Positions 1 to 9,475 are shown, numbered from the stretch's first letter. The stretch is 64,000 bases of DNA from Mangrovibacterium sp041596335 (GCF_041596335.1 NZ_JBFHIT010000003.1:1-64000); one strand, 5' to 3'. Numbers and translations are program-made. Notes: generated from the sequence alone by a model not told the origin.

Positions 1-44
1 GGAGTTACTTTTTTATCGGAATACTCGATAGGAAGATTAACCAT
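1..44 (-). other. Possible transposase 5' end running off the window
   Basis: On the minus strand an ATG at 44-42 opens a frame that runs off the left edge and reads MVNLPIEYSDKKVT. This resembles the beginning of IS1380-type transposases, which often start with a short strand followed by a T-P-[FW]-G-G turn, but only 14 residues are visible. It faces away from the truncated SusD gene next to it, as expected if an insertion sequence removed the SusD start. Family assignment is an inference from very little sequence; it could equally be a chance ORF. Confidence 0.25.
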
Positions 45-113
45 ATGGGTGAAATGTAATAGGTTATAGAATACCTCTAAATTAAAGCTTTCTGTAGATT
101 TTTCTATTCTCTA

Positions 114-1598
114 TTGCATAAAGTAGGGTCAAAGGCCTTTGTTGCCATAAGAGCGGTTAATACCGTATTGGAAAACATAAATTTATTAAAAGAATATCCT
201 GCAGAAACGGGTTATACAGCTGAGGAATTGGAAGATCAACTGATTGGTCAATGTTATTTTTTAAGAGCATTTCACTATTTTCAGATTATCCGTCGTTATG
301 GGGGCTATACGATTATGAATCAGGTTTTTGGACCAGATCATGATTTTGATAAAGCAAGGCCAAGTTACTTACAAAGTTCTGATTCGTTGGTAGCTGACCT
401 TGATAAGGCTATTAAATTACTTCCGGTTAAATGGAATGATCAAAACAAGGGACGTGTAACAAAAACAACAGCTCAGGCCTTAAAAGGAATGGCTTTGTTA
501 TATGCTGCCAGTCCGTTGATGAACCCACAGTTAAATCCTTATGGTTCAAGTTCAAAAGAATATAATCTGGAGTATGCTGAGAAAGCTGTATTTGCAACGC
601 TAGAAGCTATCGAGAGTTATGCGGAAGGAGGCTATCAAATGTATTCTAAAGAAGATTATACAAAAAACTGGTATCGCCGCGAATATGGTTTTTCTGATGA
701 AGCTCTTTTAGTGCCCCCATTATCAAGCGCAAGTTCTCCAGATGGAACAGGATTAGCTGGTAAGGGTTGGTTTTTGCCTCAATTTATGGGAGGATGGTTA
801 TCTGAAGGGCAACCTACTCAAAACGCAGTTGACTGGTTTGAAACTGCAGACGGTTATGATGTTAATGATCCTGACGCGATTACAAGTGGAAGTTTTGACC
901 CTGCAAATCCTTATGAAAACCGTGACCCACGATTGAAAATGCTTGTTTTTGTTCACGGTGATGATATGTATGGGGAGCTTTCTTCTCCAACAAGTGGTGT
1001 TCCTCGTGATTTACAGGCTACTCCAGATGGGTATCACTATAAGTACGAAGAAGGCAAAAGTAAGTTTTGGTGTGGATACTACCATAAAGGCAAGCACAGA
1101 TGGCCGGGATGCGATAAGTGGCATACGTCAACAGGATGGTATCGAAACTTCCCGCATATCAGGGTTGCACAATTGTATCTGGATTTTGCTGAAGCTGCCA
1201 ACGAAGTTTATGGTCCAACAGGTGCTGTTCCAGGAACATCTTTAACCGCTGTAGGTGCTATTAATCTTCTTCGCCAAAGGGTAGATATGCCTCCTGTTTT
1301 AGCCAAGTACACAACCGATAGCGAGGCTTTTAAAGAGCGGATTTACAATGAGCGAGCTGTTGAACTTTACCACGAATTTCATCGTTGGTTCGATCTTCGG
1401 AGATGGAAATTGGCAAAAGAAGTTTTACCACAGGGGATCTATGCTGCGGATATTCGTAAGGTTGATGGGCAACTGGTTTATGGTAAAAAGAAATTAGAAA
1501 CGTCTATGCGTGTATTCGAAGATAAACATTATTGGTATCCGTTCCCGACCGATATGATGAATATGATGTCCGAATTTGAACAAAATCCAGGATGGTAA
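114..1598 (+). pseudogene. 5'-truncated SusD/RagB-family protein
   Basis: The reading frame is open from about 81; the first usable start is a TTG at 114. The protein carries SusD hallmarks: a helical AIRAVNTVLENI segment near the start, a TPR-like QLIGQCYFLRAFHYF helix (about residues 43-57) and a C-terminal YNERAVELYHEFHRWFDLRRW block (about 420-440) typical of RagB/SusD. Family members start with a lipoprotein signal and about 100 further residues; these are missing, so the protein could not be exported as a surface glycan-binding lipoprotein. The 80 bases upstream contain stops in this frame. Only 18 bases separate it from the SusC-like gene downstream, which reverses the usual susC-susD order. 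Probably a remnant of a former utilisation locus. Confidence 0.85.
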
Positions 1599-1616
1599 TC
1601 TAAAAACTGAAAAAAA

Positions 1617-3443
1617 ATGAAGTATTATATATTAATATTATTATTGCTTATAGGGGGCTTTGCTTCGGCACAGCAAACGAACGTCTTATTGGCAAATGAT
1701 ACAACAGCTACACCTAAAATGGATGCTAAAGTGGCATTGCCCTTTGGTAATTTAACCAAAAACAGATTAGTTGGTGCTGTTGATGTGATTAAAGGCGAAA
1801 ACCTGATGCACTCTTCGGATTATAATGTGGAATCGGTTTTGGCAGGGCAAGCACCTGGTTTAATTGTAACAAAGGGGGCTGGCGATCCGGGTATAGACAA
1901 TACCTGGTTGAAAATACGGGGGCTGTCGCGTGGAGGGAGCGAAGATTCGCCTCTTATTGTGATTGATGGAATTGCAAACCGTTCGCTTTCAAGTATCACC
2001 CTAGAGGAAATTGAAAGCATTGAAGTGTTAAAAGACGTAACGGCAAAAATGCTTTATGGTAGTAAAGCTGCCAATGGTGTAATTCAGGTTACGACAAAAC
2101 GCGGTTACAACGGCAAGAAAAAAATTAGCTTTTCTGGGGAGTATGGAATTAAAGCACCATCGGTATTGCCGGACTATGTAACCTCGGCACAATATGCACG
2201 CTTGTACAATCAGGCGCGTATAAACGACGGACTTGAGCCAATCTATTCTGATGAGGATATTGCCGGATATGAAAATCCATCAATATTGTACCCAAATGTT
2301 GATTATTACGACGAATTCTTAAAATCCAATACTTCTTTTCAACGTGTAAATGCTCAGCTGATTGGTGGCGATGACAATACTCAATACTTTTTGAATGTGG
2401 GTTACGTTGGCGAAAAGGGCTTGGAGAATATTGGAAAACAACAAACATTCAATCGGTTAAATGTTCGCAGTAACCTTGATTATGAAGTTAACGAGGTCCT
2501 TTCTATGTTTCTCGACATTGCAGGACGTATGGATATGTGGGAGAGAGCCGATATTTCGAACAATGCATTTTTTGATGCCTTGTCTTCTCATCGTCCAAAC
2601 GACTATCCACTATACGTTAGTCAACAACCCGATATCGATTCTTTGGGATGGAGTCCTCGGGTAAGTGAAAACCTTGTTGGGGAATTGGCGCGTTCAGGCT
2701 ACTTAAATACTAAGAATTACTACGCGCAAACCAACATCGGTATTCAATTAGACTTGAATAAATATGTAAGCGGTTTAACTGCCGGAGCATATCTTACATT
2801 CGATGTTTACAATGAAATTAAATTGGGTAAGTCGCTCGATTATTCAAGAATCGCACCGAGTGATATGACCCGAATCGGAACGGATGTTTTAGAATCAGAG
2901 GAAAGTCGGAAAGGCGATGATATGAAACAAAATGTTGGCATTGTTGGAAGTATCGATTACCTAAAAAAATGGGGTGATCATGATTTCCAGTTGAACTTTG
3001 CCAGCGTTACACAAACATTAAGTCGCAAGGCAACGCTCGATGGCCGAAGTACACAGCAGGACGAGAAAAGCGTAAACCTCGGCTTGCGTGCCAATTATGT
3101 TTTTAAAGGTAAATATACCTTGGAGGGAACGACTTCGTATATGGGGTCTGACAAATTCACAAAAGACAACCGTTGGGGGTTGTTTGGCGGTGGTGGCTTG
3201 GGCTGGATTGCTTCAAACGAAGATTTTCTGAAAGGCAGCAAAATCATTAATTATCTGAAGTTAAAGGGGGCTTTTGGTGTGATGGGGTACGATCGGCAAG
3301 GCGATGATGCGTTCGATTATTTGTTGTATGAGGATTTCTATGTGAGCAGCGGTTCATTCCGGACCGGCGAAAAAAACTCAACCATCGATTACGGCTGGAA
3401 AGCAAGCCAGATAGGTAATCCTGACCTTACTTTCGAAAAATAG
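1617..3443 (+). pseudogene. 3'-truncated SusC-like TonB-dependent receptor
   Basis: A signal peptide (about residues 1-18, ending FASAQ) is followed almost directly by the TonB plug domain: LAGQAPGLIVTKG near residue 82, IRGLSRGG, PLIVIDGI and the IEVLKDVTAKMLYGSKAANGV block around residues 133-155. The usual N-terminal carboxypeptidase-regulatory-like domain is absent. The beta-barrel begins but stops at residue 608 after GNPDLTFEK, whereas SusC proteins are usually about 950-1100 residues. The stop codon lies exactly where sequence of the next, unrelated gene begins, so the last third of the barrel was deleted. A barrel lacking many strands is unlikely to fold, so I call it a pseudogene; frame and start are otherwise clean. 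Confidence 0.88.
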
Positions 3444-4188
3444 AGAGAACAAATGCTCCAATATTCTCATTTTAATTGCCGTTTTATCGTTTGCTGCCAG
3501 TTGTACATCTACAAAAAAGATTCAGGAGAGCATGAATGCCGGAAGTTATTCTATGGCTTACATAATGGATTCAAAAATCTCCGATTTGCCTAAGAATATT
3601 GCTGTAACTGTTGATGATGTTTCATTCAACGTAGTAGCAATGAGTGATACAACTACTGTTAAGCGGGAGAAGGGGTGGTTTTTGCCCTTGGTTTTAGTTA
3701 CGGTATGGAATTCCAAGAATAATTGTACGCAGGGAAAATCAATGATTGAAGAGGATATCCCTTCGTTTTTTAAAGGCTCATTGAGACAAGAAATCAGTCG
3801 TTCCGGGGATTTTAAAGTAGATACTTTAAATATCAGTGATTATTCAGTCGAACTATCCATTGATGAGCTAAAAACTGAAGGCCCTTATGTTAGTTCGGGG
3901 TTCTTTTATTTTGCACTTTATGCTTATGGTTATTCCTATTCCGATCGGGCCGGCCCTGCTCATTCAACACTGAAAGTATCTTATAAATTAAAAAAGGGCG
4001 ATCAACTTATTCATAGCAATACGTTTACGTCCGAGAAAATTACCGAACAGATCAACCGAAAGTATACCAGTATTAACATGTTGCAGCAAGACTATGCCAT
4101 CAGTATGGTCGAAGCGACATCGTACAACTTTAAAAACACTATTCAGCAAATTGTCAATGATTTAAATACGTTTTTTGCCGGAAGTTGA
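3436..4188 (+). pseudogene. Unidentified lipoprotein that has lost its start codon
   Basis: The first ATG in this frame is at 3532 (218 residues), but the frame is open upstream and encodes a clear lipoprotein signal just before it: KCSNILILIAVLSFAASC, with the lipobox cysteine at about 3502. No ATG, GTG or TTG precedes this signal before the stop at 3412. The frame enters directly from the broken SusC gene, so the original start was probably lost at the same deletion junction (about 3435-3445). The mature part has no family I recognise; it contains a GWFLPL segment, a YFALYAYGYSYSD stretch and a C-terminal helix. Translation from 3532 would give a cytosolic, probably non-functional form. Confidence 0.6.
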
Positions 4189-4263
4189 TATCAATATTTT
4201 ACAGAAGGAGTCAGCGTTAGTTTTAATAGATCCCCAGCAGAGTATTTACGTTTTTTGAAAGGG

Positions 4264-4298
4264 AGTGTAAAATAAACTCTGCATAAACTCTTTACACT
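4264..4298. repeat. Inverted repeat with internal direct repeats
   Basis: AGTGTAAA (4264-4271) and its exact complement TTTACACT (4291-4298) flank two direct copies of ATAAACTC (4272-4279 and 4283-4290). AGTGTAAA also forms the left part of the proposed AraR operator before araA, so this may be a related or decayed regulatory site. Nothing else is recognised between 4189 and 4420. Confidence 0.4.
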
Positions 4299-4388
4299 TG
4301 GCCTAAACATTTGCTTCTGAATAATCTGGGATAGATTCCCTGTTATAAACGAACTGTAATTATTCCTGGTTGCTGAGCCGTTAATAGG

Positions 4389-4396
4389 TATTTTTG
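4389..4396 (+). promoter_or_regulatory. Bacteroidetes -7 promoter element
   Basis: TATTTTTG matches the Bacteroidetes -7 consensus TAnnTTTG and lies 24 bases before the ATG of the 61-residue ORF at 4421. I see no good TTTG -33 box at 19-21 bases upstream, so the call rests on the -7 element alone. Confidence 0.4.
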
Positions 4397-4420
4397 TGTC
4401 ACATTTTAAAAGTTGAATAA

Positions 4421-4606
4421 ATGATTACCGGACAACAACGCGACGATATTGATAAAATTTGGAAAGAGTTTCGTCAGCAAGCGCTTCAGAAAGAAGGAAT
4501 CAGCAAACAGAGTGCACTTAAGTTGCTGTCGGAAAATGGCCCTTGCTTTATCGCCAGCGGGTTAGAGACACTGCATGCGACTAAAACTACAGCTAAACGT
4601 TCTTAG
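4421..4606 (+). CDS. Small hypothetical protein, possibly a truncated HsdM start
   Basis: A 61-residue ORF with a good upstream -7 element. The opening MITG....IDKIW resembles the start of type I restriction-modification methyltransferases (HsdM), which begin MITG and continue with a helix ending in IW. The HsdM continuation is not present and the C-terminus (KTTAKRS) is generic and basic. It may be the stump of an hsdM gene left after deletion, or an unrelated small protein. It sits between the decayed SusC/lipoprotein region and araR, so a relic is plausible. No function is claimed. Confidence 0.35.
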   Translation: MITGQQRDDIDKIWKEFRQQALQKEGISKQSALKLLSENGPCFIASGLETLHATKTTAKRS

Positions 4607-4650
4607 CTAAAAAAAATGCGAGGTTGCCCGGAAAAAAAATGAAAAAATAA

Positions 4651-4671
4651 TAAAAGTGTAAGGTACTATTA
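4651..4671. promoter_or_regulatory. Putative AraR operator upstream of araR
   Basis: TAAAAGT-GTAAGGT-ACTATTA is an inverted repeat (one mismatch in seven) around a 7-base centre. It matches the sequence before araA in both centre (GTAAGGT versus GTAAAGT) and arms. It lies directly upstream of a -7 element and 18 bases before the first araR ATG, a position suited to autoregulation. The assignment to AraR is inferred from its recurrence at araR and araA. Confidence 0.6.
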
Positions 4672-4672
4672 A

Positions 4673-4680
4673 TATATTTG
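4673..4680 (+). promoter_or_regulatory. Bacteroidetes -7 promoter element of araR
   Basis: TATATTTG fits TAnnTTTG exactly. It directly follows the putative operator at 4651-4671, so a bound regulator would overlap the -33/-7 region. The element is close to the ATG at 4689, which makes the second in-frame ATG at 4698 an attractive real start. No clear -33 TTTG is visible. Confidence 0.45.
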
Positions 4681-4688
4681 TCACAGAC

Positions 4689-5381
4689 ATGTATGTTATG
4701 GGGGATAAGTACAACAAATTTTCAAAATATTTTGTAGCTGTCGACTGCGTCATCTTTGGGTACGAAGATGGCGACCTAAAGCTTCTACTTTACCATCGAG
4801 GTTTTGAGCCGGCAAAAGGAATGTGGTCGTTAATGGGCGGATTTGTTGGAGAGGAAGAATCATCGGATACAGCTGCCCGAAGGATCCTAAAAAATATAAC
4901 CGGTTTAGATGATATCTATTTAGAGCAAGTGCAGGCATTTACTGATCCTAAGAGGGATATGGAAGGCCGGGTTGTCAGTCTTGCCTATTTCGCTTTGATA
5001 AGGATCGACAGGCACAAGTCGGATAGTGTTCGAGAAAATGGCGCTCATTGGTGGTCTCTTAAATCTTTACCAAATTTAGTCTTTGATCATAAGGAGATGG
5101 TTGAAAAAGCTTTGGAGAAGCTACAAAACAAGGCCGGGTTGGAGTTGGTTGGTAGTGAGTTGTTGCCTGACAAATTTACGCTCTTACAGCTAAGGCTGCT
5201 TTATGAGGCGATTTTTCAACGCGATCTGGATCCCGGAAATTTCAGAAAGAAGATATTGTCTTTAAACGTCCTTCAGCGTTTGTGTGAAAAAAATACGACA
5301 GAATCGAGACGTGGTGCACACTATTTTAAATTTATTGACGGAGCTACCGAAAGATCGTTTGAGCGGATAGTGAAAATTTAG
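4689..5381 (+). CDS. araR: Nudix-type arabinose regulator AraR
   Basis: A 230-residue transcription factor of the NrtR/AraR type, known in Bacteroidetes as the L-arabinose-responsive regulator. The N-terminal Nudix-like domain (about residues 12-140) has the GGFVGEEESS turn, but the Nudix box is degenerate: the REUXEE core reads RRILKN, so the metal-binding glutamates are missing and hydrolase activity is unlikely. The C-terminal part (about 155-225) is the winged helix of this family (LLQLRLLYEAIF, then FRKKILSLNVL). It lies directly before araA, and matching palindromes precede both genes. The ATG at 4698 is an alternative start. The function is supported strongly by family and context; ligand binding is inferred. 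Confidence 0.88.
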   Translation: MYVMGDKYNKFSKYFVAVDCVIFGYEDGDLKLLLYHRGFEPAKGMWSLMGGFVGEEESSDTAARRILKNITGLDDIYLEQVQAFTDPKRDMEGRVVSLAYFALIRIDRHKSDSVRENGAHWWSLKSLPNLVFDHKEMVEKALEKLQNKAGLELVGSELLPDKFTLLQLRLLYEAIFQRDLDPGNFRKKILSLNVLQRLCEKNTTESRRGAHYFKFIDGATERSFERIVKI

Positions 5382-5414
5382 ACATCAATTTTTGAAATAT
5401 ATTTTTTGATATTA

Positions 5415-5435
5415 AGATAGTGTAAAGTACTATCT
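5415..5435. promoter_or_regulatory. Putative AraR operator upstream of araA
   Basis: AGATAGT-GTAAAGT-ACTATCT is a perfect 7-base inverted repeat around a 7-base centre, 100 bases before the araA start. It shares arms and centre with the site at 4651-4671. I infer that AraR binds here to control the araA-transporter-araD-araB operon. Confidence 0.65.
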
Positions 5436-5534
5436 AAATGAGAATGTTTTTGTTCTGGATTTCTAGATGATCAGTTAATCAATTTGTTATATAATAGTAT
5501 AAAGGGTTTTATTGTGAAATTTAATTAGATAAAT

Positions 5535-7037
5535 ATGATAGCGTTAAATCAATTAGAGGTTTGGTTGGTAACTGGAAGTCAGCATCTGTATGGGCAAAAG
5601 ACATTGGATCAGGTTGCTTCGCATTCAAAAGAAATAGCAGCAGTATTTGATGCTGCATCAGAAATTCCGGTTAGAGTGGTTTGCAAACCCACAGGAACAG
5701 GATCTTCGGAGATTCATAAGATTTGTAAAGATGCCAACAGTGCCAAAAACTGCATCGGTATTATAACATGGATGCATACTTTTTCTCCTGCAAAAATGTG
5801 GATTCATGGGCTGCAAGAGTTGAGAAAGCCACTTCTTCATTTACATACCCAATACAATAAAGAGATTCCATGGGATGATATTGATATGGACTTTATGAAC
5901 TTGAACCAAAGTGCTCATGGAGACAGGGAGTTTGGTCATATCATGGCTCGTATGAGAATGAATCGCAAAGTTGTTGTCGGGCATTGGCAAGATCCTAAAA
6001 CTGTTTCGAATATAGCTGGTTGGACGCGTGTAGCTGCGGCATGGGCTGATTCTCAAGATATGTTGATCGTACGGTTTGGTGATCAAATGAACAATGTGGC
6101 AGTAACAGATGGAGACAAAGTCGAAGCTGAAAGAGTTTTCGGCTATCATGTCGATTATTGTCCAATTTCCGAATTAGTCAAAGCTCAGGACGAAGTGACC
6201 AATTTTGATGTTGCCGAATTAGTAAAAGTGTACGAGTCAGAATATGATTTAGCTGATAATTGCAGGGAAGGCGGAAAAGACCGGGGTCAAATTGTAATGG
6301 CAGCCCGTATTGAAATCGCGCTGCGCAGACTGCTGGAGGCAAAAGGAGCGAAAGCGTTTACTACTAACTTCGATGATCTTGAAGGAATTGATCAGCTTCC
6401 CGGACTAGCATCTCAGCGTTTGATGGCGGAAGGTTATGGATTTGGAGCAGAAGGAGATTGGAAAACAGCTGCTTTGTGCCGTACGATGTGGTATATGGGA
6501 ATCGGATTGCCGAATGGTTGTTCTTTTCTGGAGGATTACACCCTTAATTTCGATGGTGAAAATAGTTCTATTCTTCAAGCCCATATGTTAGAAGTGTGTC
6601 CGTTGATAGCGGATCATAAACCAAAACTAGAAGTTCATCCACTAGGAATTGGAGGTAAAAACGATCCTGCTCGTTTGGTATTTACCAGCAAAAAAGGGTC
6701 AGGCGTTGCCGCTACTATCATTGACATGGGGAGTCGTTTCCGTATGATTATTAATAGGGTTGATTGTATCGAATCAAAGGCACTTCCTAAACTCCCCGTT
6801 GCCAGTGCACTTTGGATTCCACAACCAAATTTCGAAATTGGTGCTGCTGCATGGATCTTAGCAGGAGGAACACATCATACCAGCTTTTCATATGACTTAA
6901 CAGTTGAAAACTTACTTGATTTTGCAGAGATGGCTGGAGTTGAGGCGGTAGTTATAGATGAGGACACTACGATCCCTGAGTTCAAAAAAGAACTGAAATG
7001 GAATGATCTCTATTATCACTTAGCAAAAGGACTATAA
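5535..7037 (+). CDS. araA: L-arabinose isomerase
   Basis: AraA converts L-arabinose to L-ribulose in the cytoplasm and needs a divalent metal. The 500-residue length is typical. The N-terminus (EVWLVTGSQHLYG), the HTQYNKEIPWDDIDMDFMNL region (about 97-115), FGAEGDWKTAALCR (about 307-320) and the C-terminal GGTHHTSFSYDLT segment with the metal-binding histidine pair (about 454-466) are all family hallmarks. The start follows an AT-rich leader. It is the first structural gene after araR, 153 bases downstream, with a putative AraR operator in between. It begins a same-strand run with a symporter, araD and araB. Identification is secure. Confidence 0.97.
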   Translation: MIALNQLEVWLVTGSQHLYGQKTLDQVASHSKEIAAVFDAASEIPVRVVCKPTGTGSSEIHKICKDANSAKNCIGIITWMHTFSPAKMWIHGLQELRKPLLHLHTQYNKEIPWDDIDMDFMNLNQSAHGDREFGHIMARMRMNRKVVVGHWQDPKTVSNIAGWTRVAAAWADSQDMLIVRFGDQMNNVAVTDGDKVEAERVFGYHVDYCPISELVKAQDEVTNFDVAELVKVYESEYDLADNCREGGKDRGQIVMAARIEIALRRLLEAKGAKAFTTNFDDLEGIDQLPGLASQRLMAEGYGFGAEGDWKTAALCRTMWYMGIGLPNGCSFLEDYTLNFDGENSSILQAHMLEVCPLIADHKPKLEVHPLGIGGKNDPARLVFTSKKGSGVAATIIDMGSRFRMIINRVDCIESKALPKLPVASALWIPQPNFEIGAAAWILAGGTHHTSFSYDLTVENLLDFAEMAGVEAVVIDEDTTIPEFKKELKWNDLYYHLAKGL

Positions 7038-7100
7038 TAGATTAACTAATTACGGGGTAGCTGTTAAGTTCTGATGCAAGCCCCCTTTAAAACTTGTAAA

Positions 7101-8780
7101 ATGGTAACATTAGATTGGATTGTTATAGGGATATTTTTTGTTCTGCTAGTGGCTATTATTGTTTGGGTAGTTAGTCAGAAAAATAAAAATTCTGAAGACT
7201 ATTTTTTAGGCGGGCGCGATGCATCCTGGATTGCTATTGGTGCATCTATTTTTGCATCGAATATTGGCTCAGAGCACCTGATTGGACTCGCAGGGGCAGG
7301 AGCGTCGAGTGGCATGGCTATGGCTCATTGGGAGATTCAGGGATGGATGATCCTGATCTTGGGCTGGGTGTTTGTTCCTTTTTATTCCAGAAGTATGGTG
7401 CTGACCATGCCCGAGTTTCTGGAGCGTCGATATAATAAAGAATCAAGGACGGTGCTGTCGTTAATCTCGTTGGTAAGCTATGTGCTAACCAAGGTTGCCG
7501 TAACAGTATATGCCGGAGGGCTGGTGTTTCAACAAGTATTCGGTATTGAAGAGATGTGGGGAATTGATTTTTTCTGGATCTCTGCCATAGGACTGGTAAT
7601 GCTGACGGCGGTGTATACCATTTTCGGGGGAATGAAATCGGTATTGTATACTTCTGTTCTGCAAACGCCAATTTTGCTTGGAGGTTCGCTTATTATTCTT
7701 GTTTTGGGCCTAAAAGCCGTAGGCGGGTGGGAGCAAGTACTAGAAATATGTGGAGCGACAACTGTAAATGAATATGGCGATAGTATGGTAAACTTGATAA
7801 GAGATAACCGAGATCCGGATTTTCCTTGGTTAGGTGCGTTGATTGGATCTGCTATTATTGGTTTCTGGTATTGGTGTACTGATCAGTTCATTGTGCAGAG
7901 AGTATTATCCGGTAAAAATGAAACGCATGCGCGCAGGGGGGCCATTTTTGGCGCTTATCTGAAATTATTACCTGTATTCCTTTTCTTGATTCCAGGGATG
8001 ATTGCTTATGCGATGAGTGTTAAAGGTGATATAATGCTCAATGGAGTAATATATGTGTTGCCAAGTGCAGATGCTGCTTTCCCTTCGTTGGTTGCGCAGT
8101 TGTTACCTGCAGGAGTGAAGGGATTGGTTGTATGTGGGATTTTGGCCGCCTTGATGAGTTCACTGGCTTCGCTTTTTAATTCTTCCGCTATGTTATTTAC
8201 GATTGACTTCTATAAGCGGTTCAAACCGGAGACACCAGAGAAGAAATTGGTTAAAATCGGCCAATTCGCCACTGTTGTGATTGTGACGCTGGGGGTGTTG
8301 TGGATTCCAATAATGCGTAGTATCGGAGATGTTCTTTATGAGTATCTTCAGGATGTGCAATCTGTTTTGGCCCCAGGTATTGCGGCTGCCTTCTTGATGG
8401 GGATAACCTGGAAGCGTGCCTCAGCCCAGGGCGGATACTGGGGATTGATGTCAGGTTTTATTATAGGCGTCACTCGTTTGGGGGCTAAGGTGTATTATAA
8501 CACGATTCATGATGCCCCGGATACTCTGTTTAAATCCGTGTTTTTCGACACGAATTGGCTTTTCTTCTGTGGTTGGATGCTGTTGGCCTGTATAATTGTG
8601 GTGGTCGTTGTAAGTTTGAATACAAAAGCTCCGAGTGCTGTACAAATCCAAGGTCTGGTATTTGGGACTTCAACACCAGATCAAAAGGCTCAATCTCGAG
8701 CTAGTTGGAATGTATGGGATGTTGTACATTCGGTGATCATAATAGGTTTTACGACTGCCTTCTATATTTATTTCTGGTAA
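7101..8780 (+). CDS. Sodium/solute symporter (SSS family), probable arabinose transporter
   Basis: An inner-membrane transporter of the SSS/SGLT family with about 13-14 hydrophobic helices. Visible hallmarks are SEDYFLGGRDASWIAIGASIF (the first two-helix region, sodium-binding), NIGSEHLIGLAG and the VLSLISLVSYVLTKVAVTVYAG stretch, plus FGGMKSVLYTS and DQFIVQRVLSGKN. I prefer the ATG at 7101, since the 9 residues from 7074 (MQAPFKTCK) look like leader sequence. It sits between araA and araD in the same operon, so L-arabinose or small arabino-oligosaccharide uptake is the likely role; the substrate is inferred from context only. Confidence 0.88.
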   Translation: MVTLDWIVIGIFFVLLVAIIVWVVSQKNKNSEDYFLGGRDASWIAIGASIFASNIGSEHLIGLAGAGASSGMAMAHWEIQGWMILILGWVFVPFYSRSMVLTMPEFLERRYNKESRTVLSLISLVSYVLTKVAVTVYAGGLVFQQVFGIEEMWGIDFFWISAIGLVMLTAVYTIFGGMKSVLYTSVLQTPILLGGSLIILVLGLKAVGGWEQVLEICGATTVNEYGDSMVNLIRDNRDPDFPWLGALIGSAIIGFWYWCTDQFIVQRVLSGKNETHARRGAIFGAYLKLLPVFLFLIPGMIAYAMSVKGDIMLNGVIYVLPSADAAFPSLVAQLLPAGVKGLVVCGILAALMSSLASLFNSSAMLFTIDFYKRFKPETPEKKLVKIGQFATVVIVTLGVLWIPIMRSIGDVLYEYLQDVQSVLAPGIAAAFLMGITWKRASAQGGYWGLMSGFIIGVTRLGAKVYYNTIHDAPDTLFKSVFFDTNWLFFCGWMLLACIIVVVVVSLNTKAPSAVQIQGLVFGTSTPDQKAQSRASWNVWDVVHSVIIIGFTTAFYIYFW

Positions 8781-8791
8781 AAGTTAAAGTT

Positions 8792-9475
8792 ATGCTTGAA
8801 CAATTGAAAAAAGAAGTATTTAAAGCAAATGTCGCCCTGGTAAAACACGGGTTGGTTATATTCACTTGGGGAAATGTGAGTGCTATCGACAGGGAGAAAG
8901 GTTTGATCGTTATCAAGCCCAGTGGCGTTGATTATGACGTAATGAAGGCTTCTGATATGGTCGTGGTTGATTTGGATGGAAAAGTGGTAGAGGGAGATTT
9001 AAAACCTTCATCAGATACCCCGACTCACCTTGAGCTATACAAGAACTTTTTAGAAATAGGTGGCGTTGTACACACGCACTCTACCTATGCAACAGCCTGG
9101 TCGCAGGCTGGTGTCGATTTGCCTGTGTTGGGAACTACTCATGCTGATTATTTCTATGGAGATATTCCTTGTGCGCGTTCGATGACGAACGAGGAGATTG
9201 ATCGCGCTTACGAAAAAGAAACAGGTACAGTGATAGTAGAAGCTTTTGCAGATCGAAACCCGATGCACGTACCGGGTGTCGTAGTGAAAAATCACGGCCC
9301 ATTTACCTGGGGGAAGGATGCTCATGATGCAGTGCATAATAGTGTCGTATTGGAGCAGGTTGCGAAGATGGCGTATATCGCACGACAGGTCAATCCGAGC
9401 ACCAGTATGAATAAATATCTGGTTGAAAAGCATTTTAAGCGCAAACACGGCGACAACGCCTATTATGGTCAGTGA
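8792..9475 (+). CDS. araD: L-ribulose-5-phosphate 4-epimerase
   Basis: AraD interconverts L-ribulose-5-phosphate and D-xylulose-5-phosphate, the last step of bacterial arabinose entry into the pentose phosphate pathway. At 227 residues it has normal length. Motifs of the class II aldolase/epimerase family are present: TWGNVSAIDRE, IKPSGVDYD, the zinc-binding HTHSTYATAWSQ (about 92-103), GTTHADYFYG and the third histidine in VVKNHGPFTWG. The frame is open upstream to 8705 inside the transporter gene, but MLEQLKKEVFKAN at 8792 is the standard AraD start. It overlaps nothing and lies 11 bases after the transporter stop. Confidence 0.96.
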   Translation: MLEQLKKEVFKANVALVKHGLVIFTWGNVSAIDREKGLIVIKPSGVDYDVMKASDMVVVDLDGKVVEGDLKPSSDTPTHLELYKNFLEIGGVVHTHSTYATAWSQAGVDLPVLGTTHADYFYGDIPCARSMTNEEIDRAYEKETGTVIVEAFADRNPMHVPGVVVKNHGPFTWGKDAHDAVHNSVVLEQVAKMAYIARQVNPSTSMNKYLVEKHFKRKHGDNAYYGQ

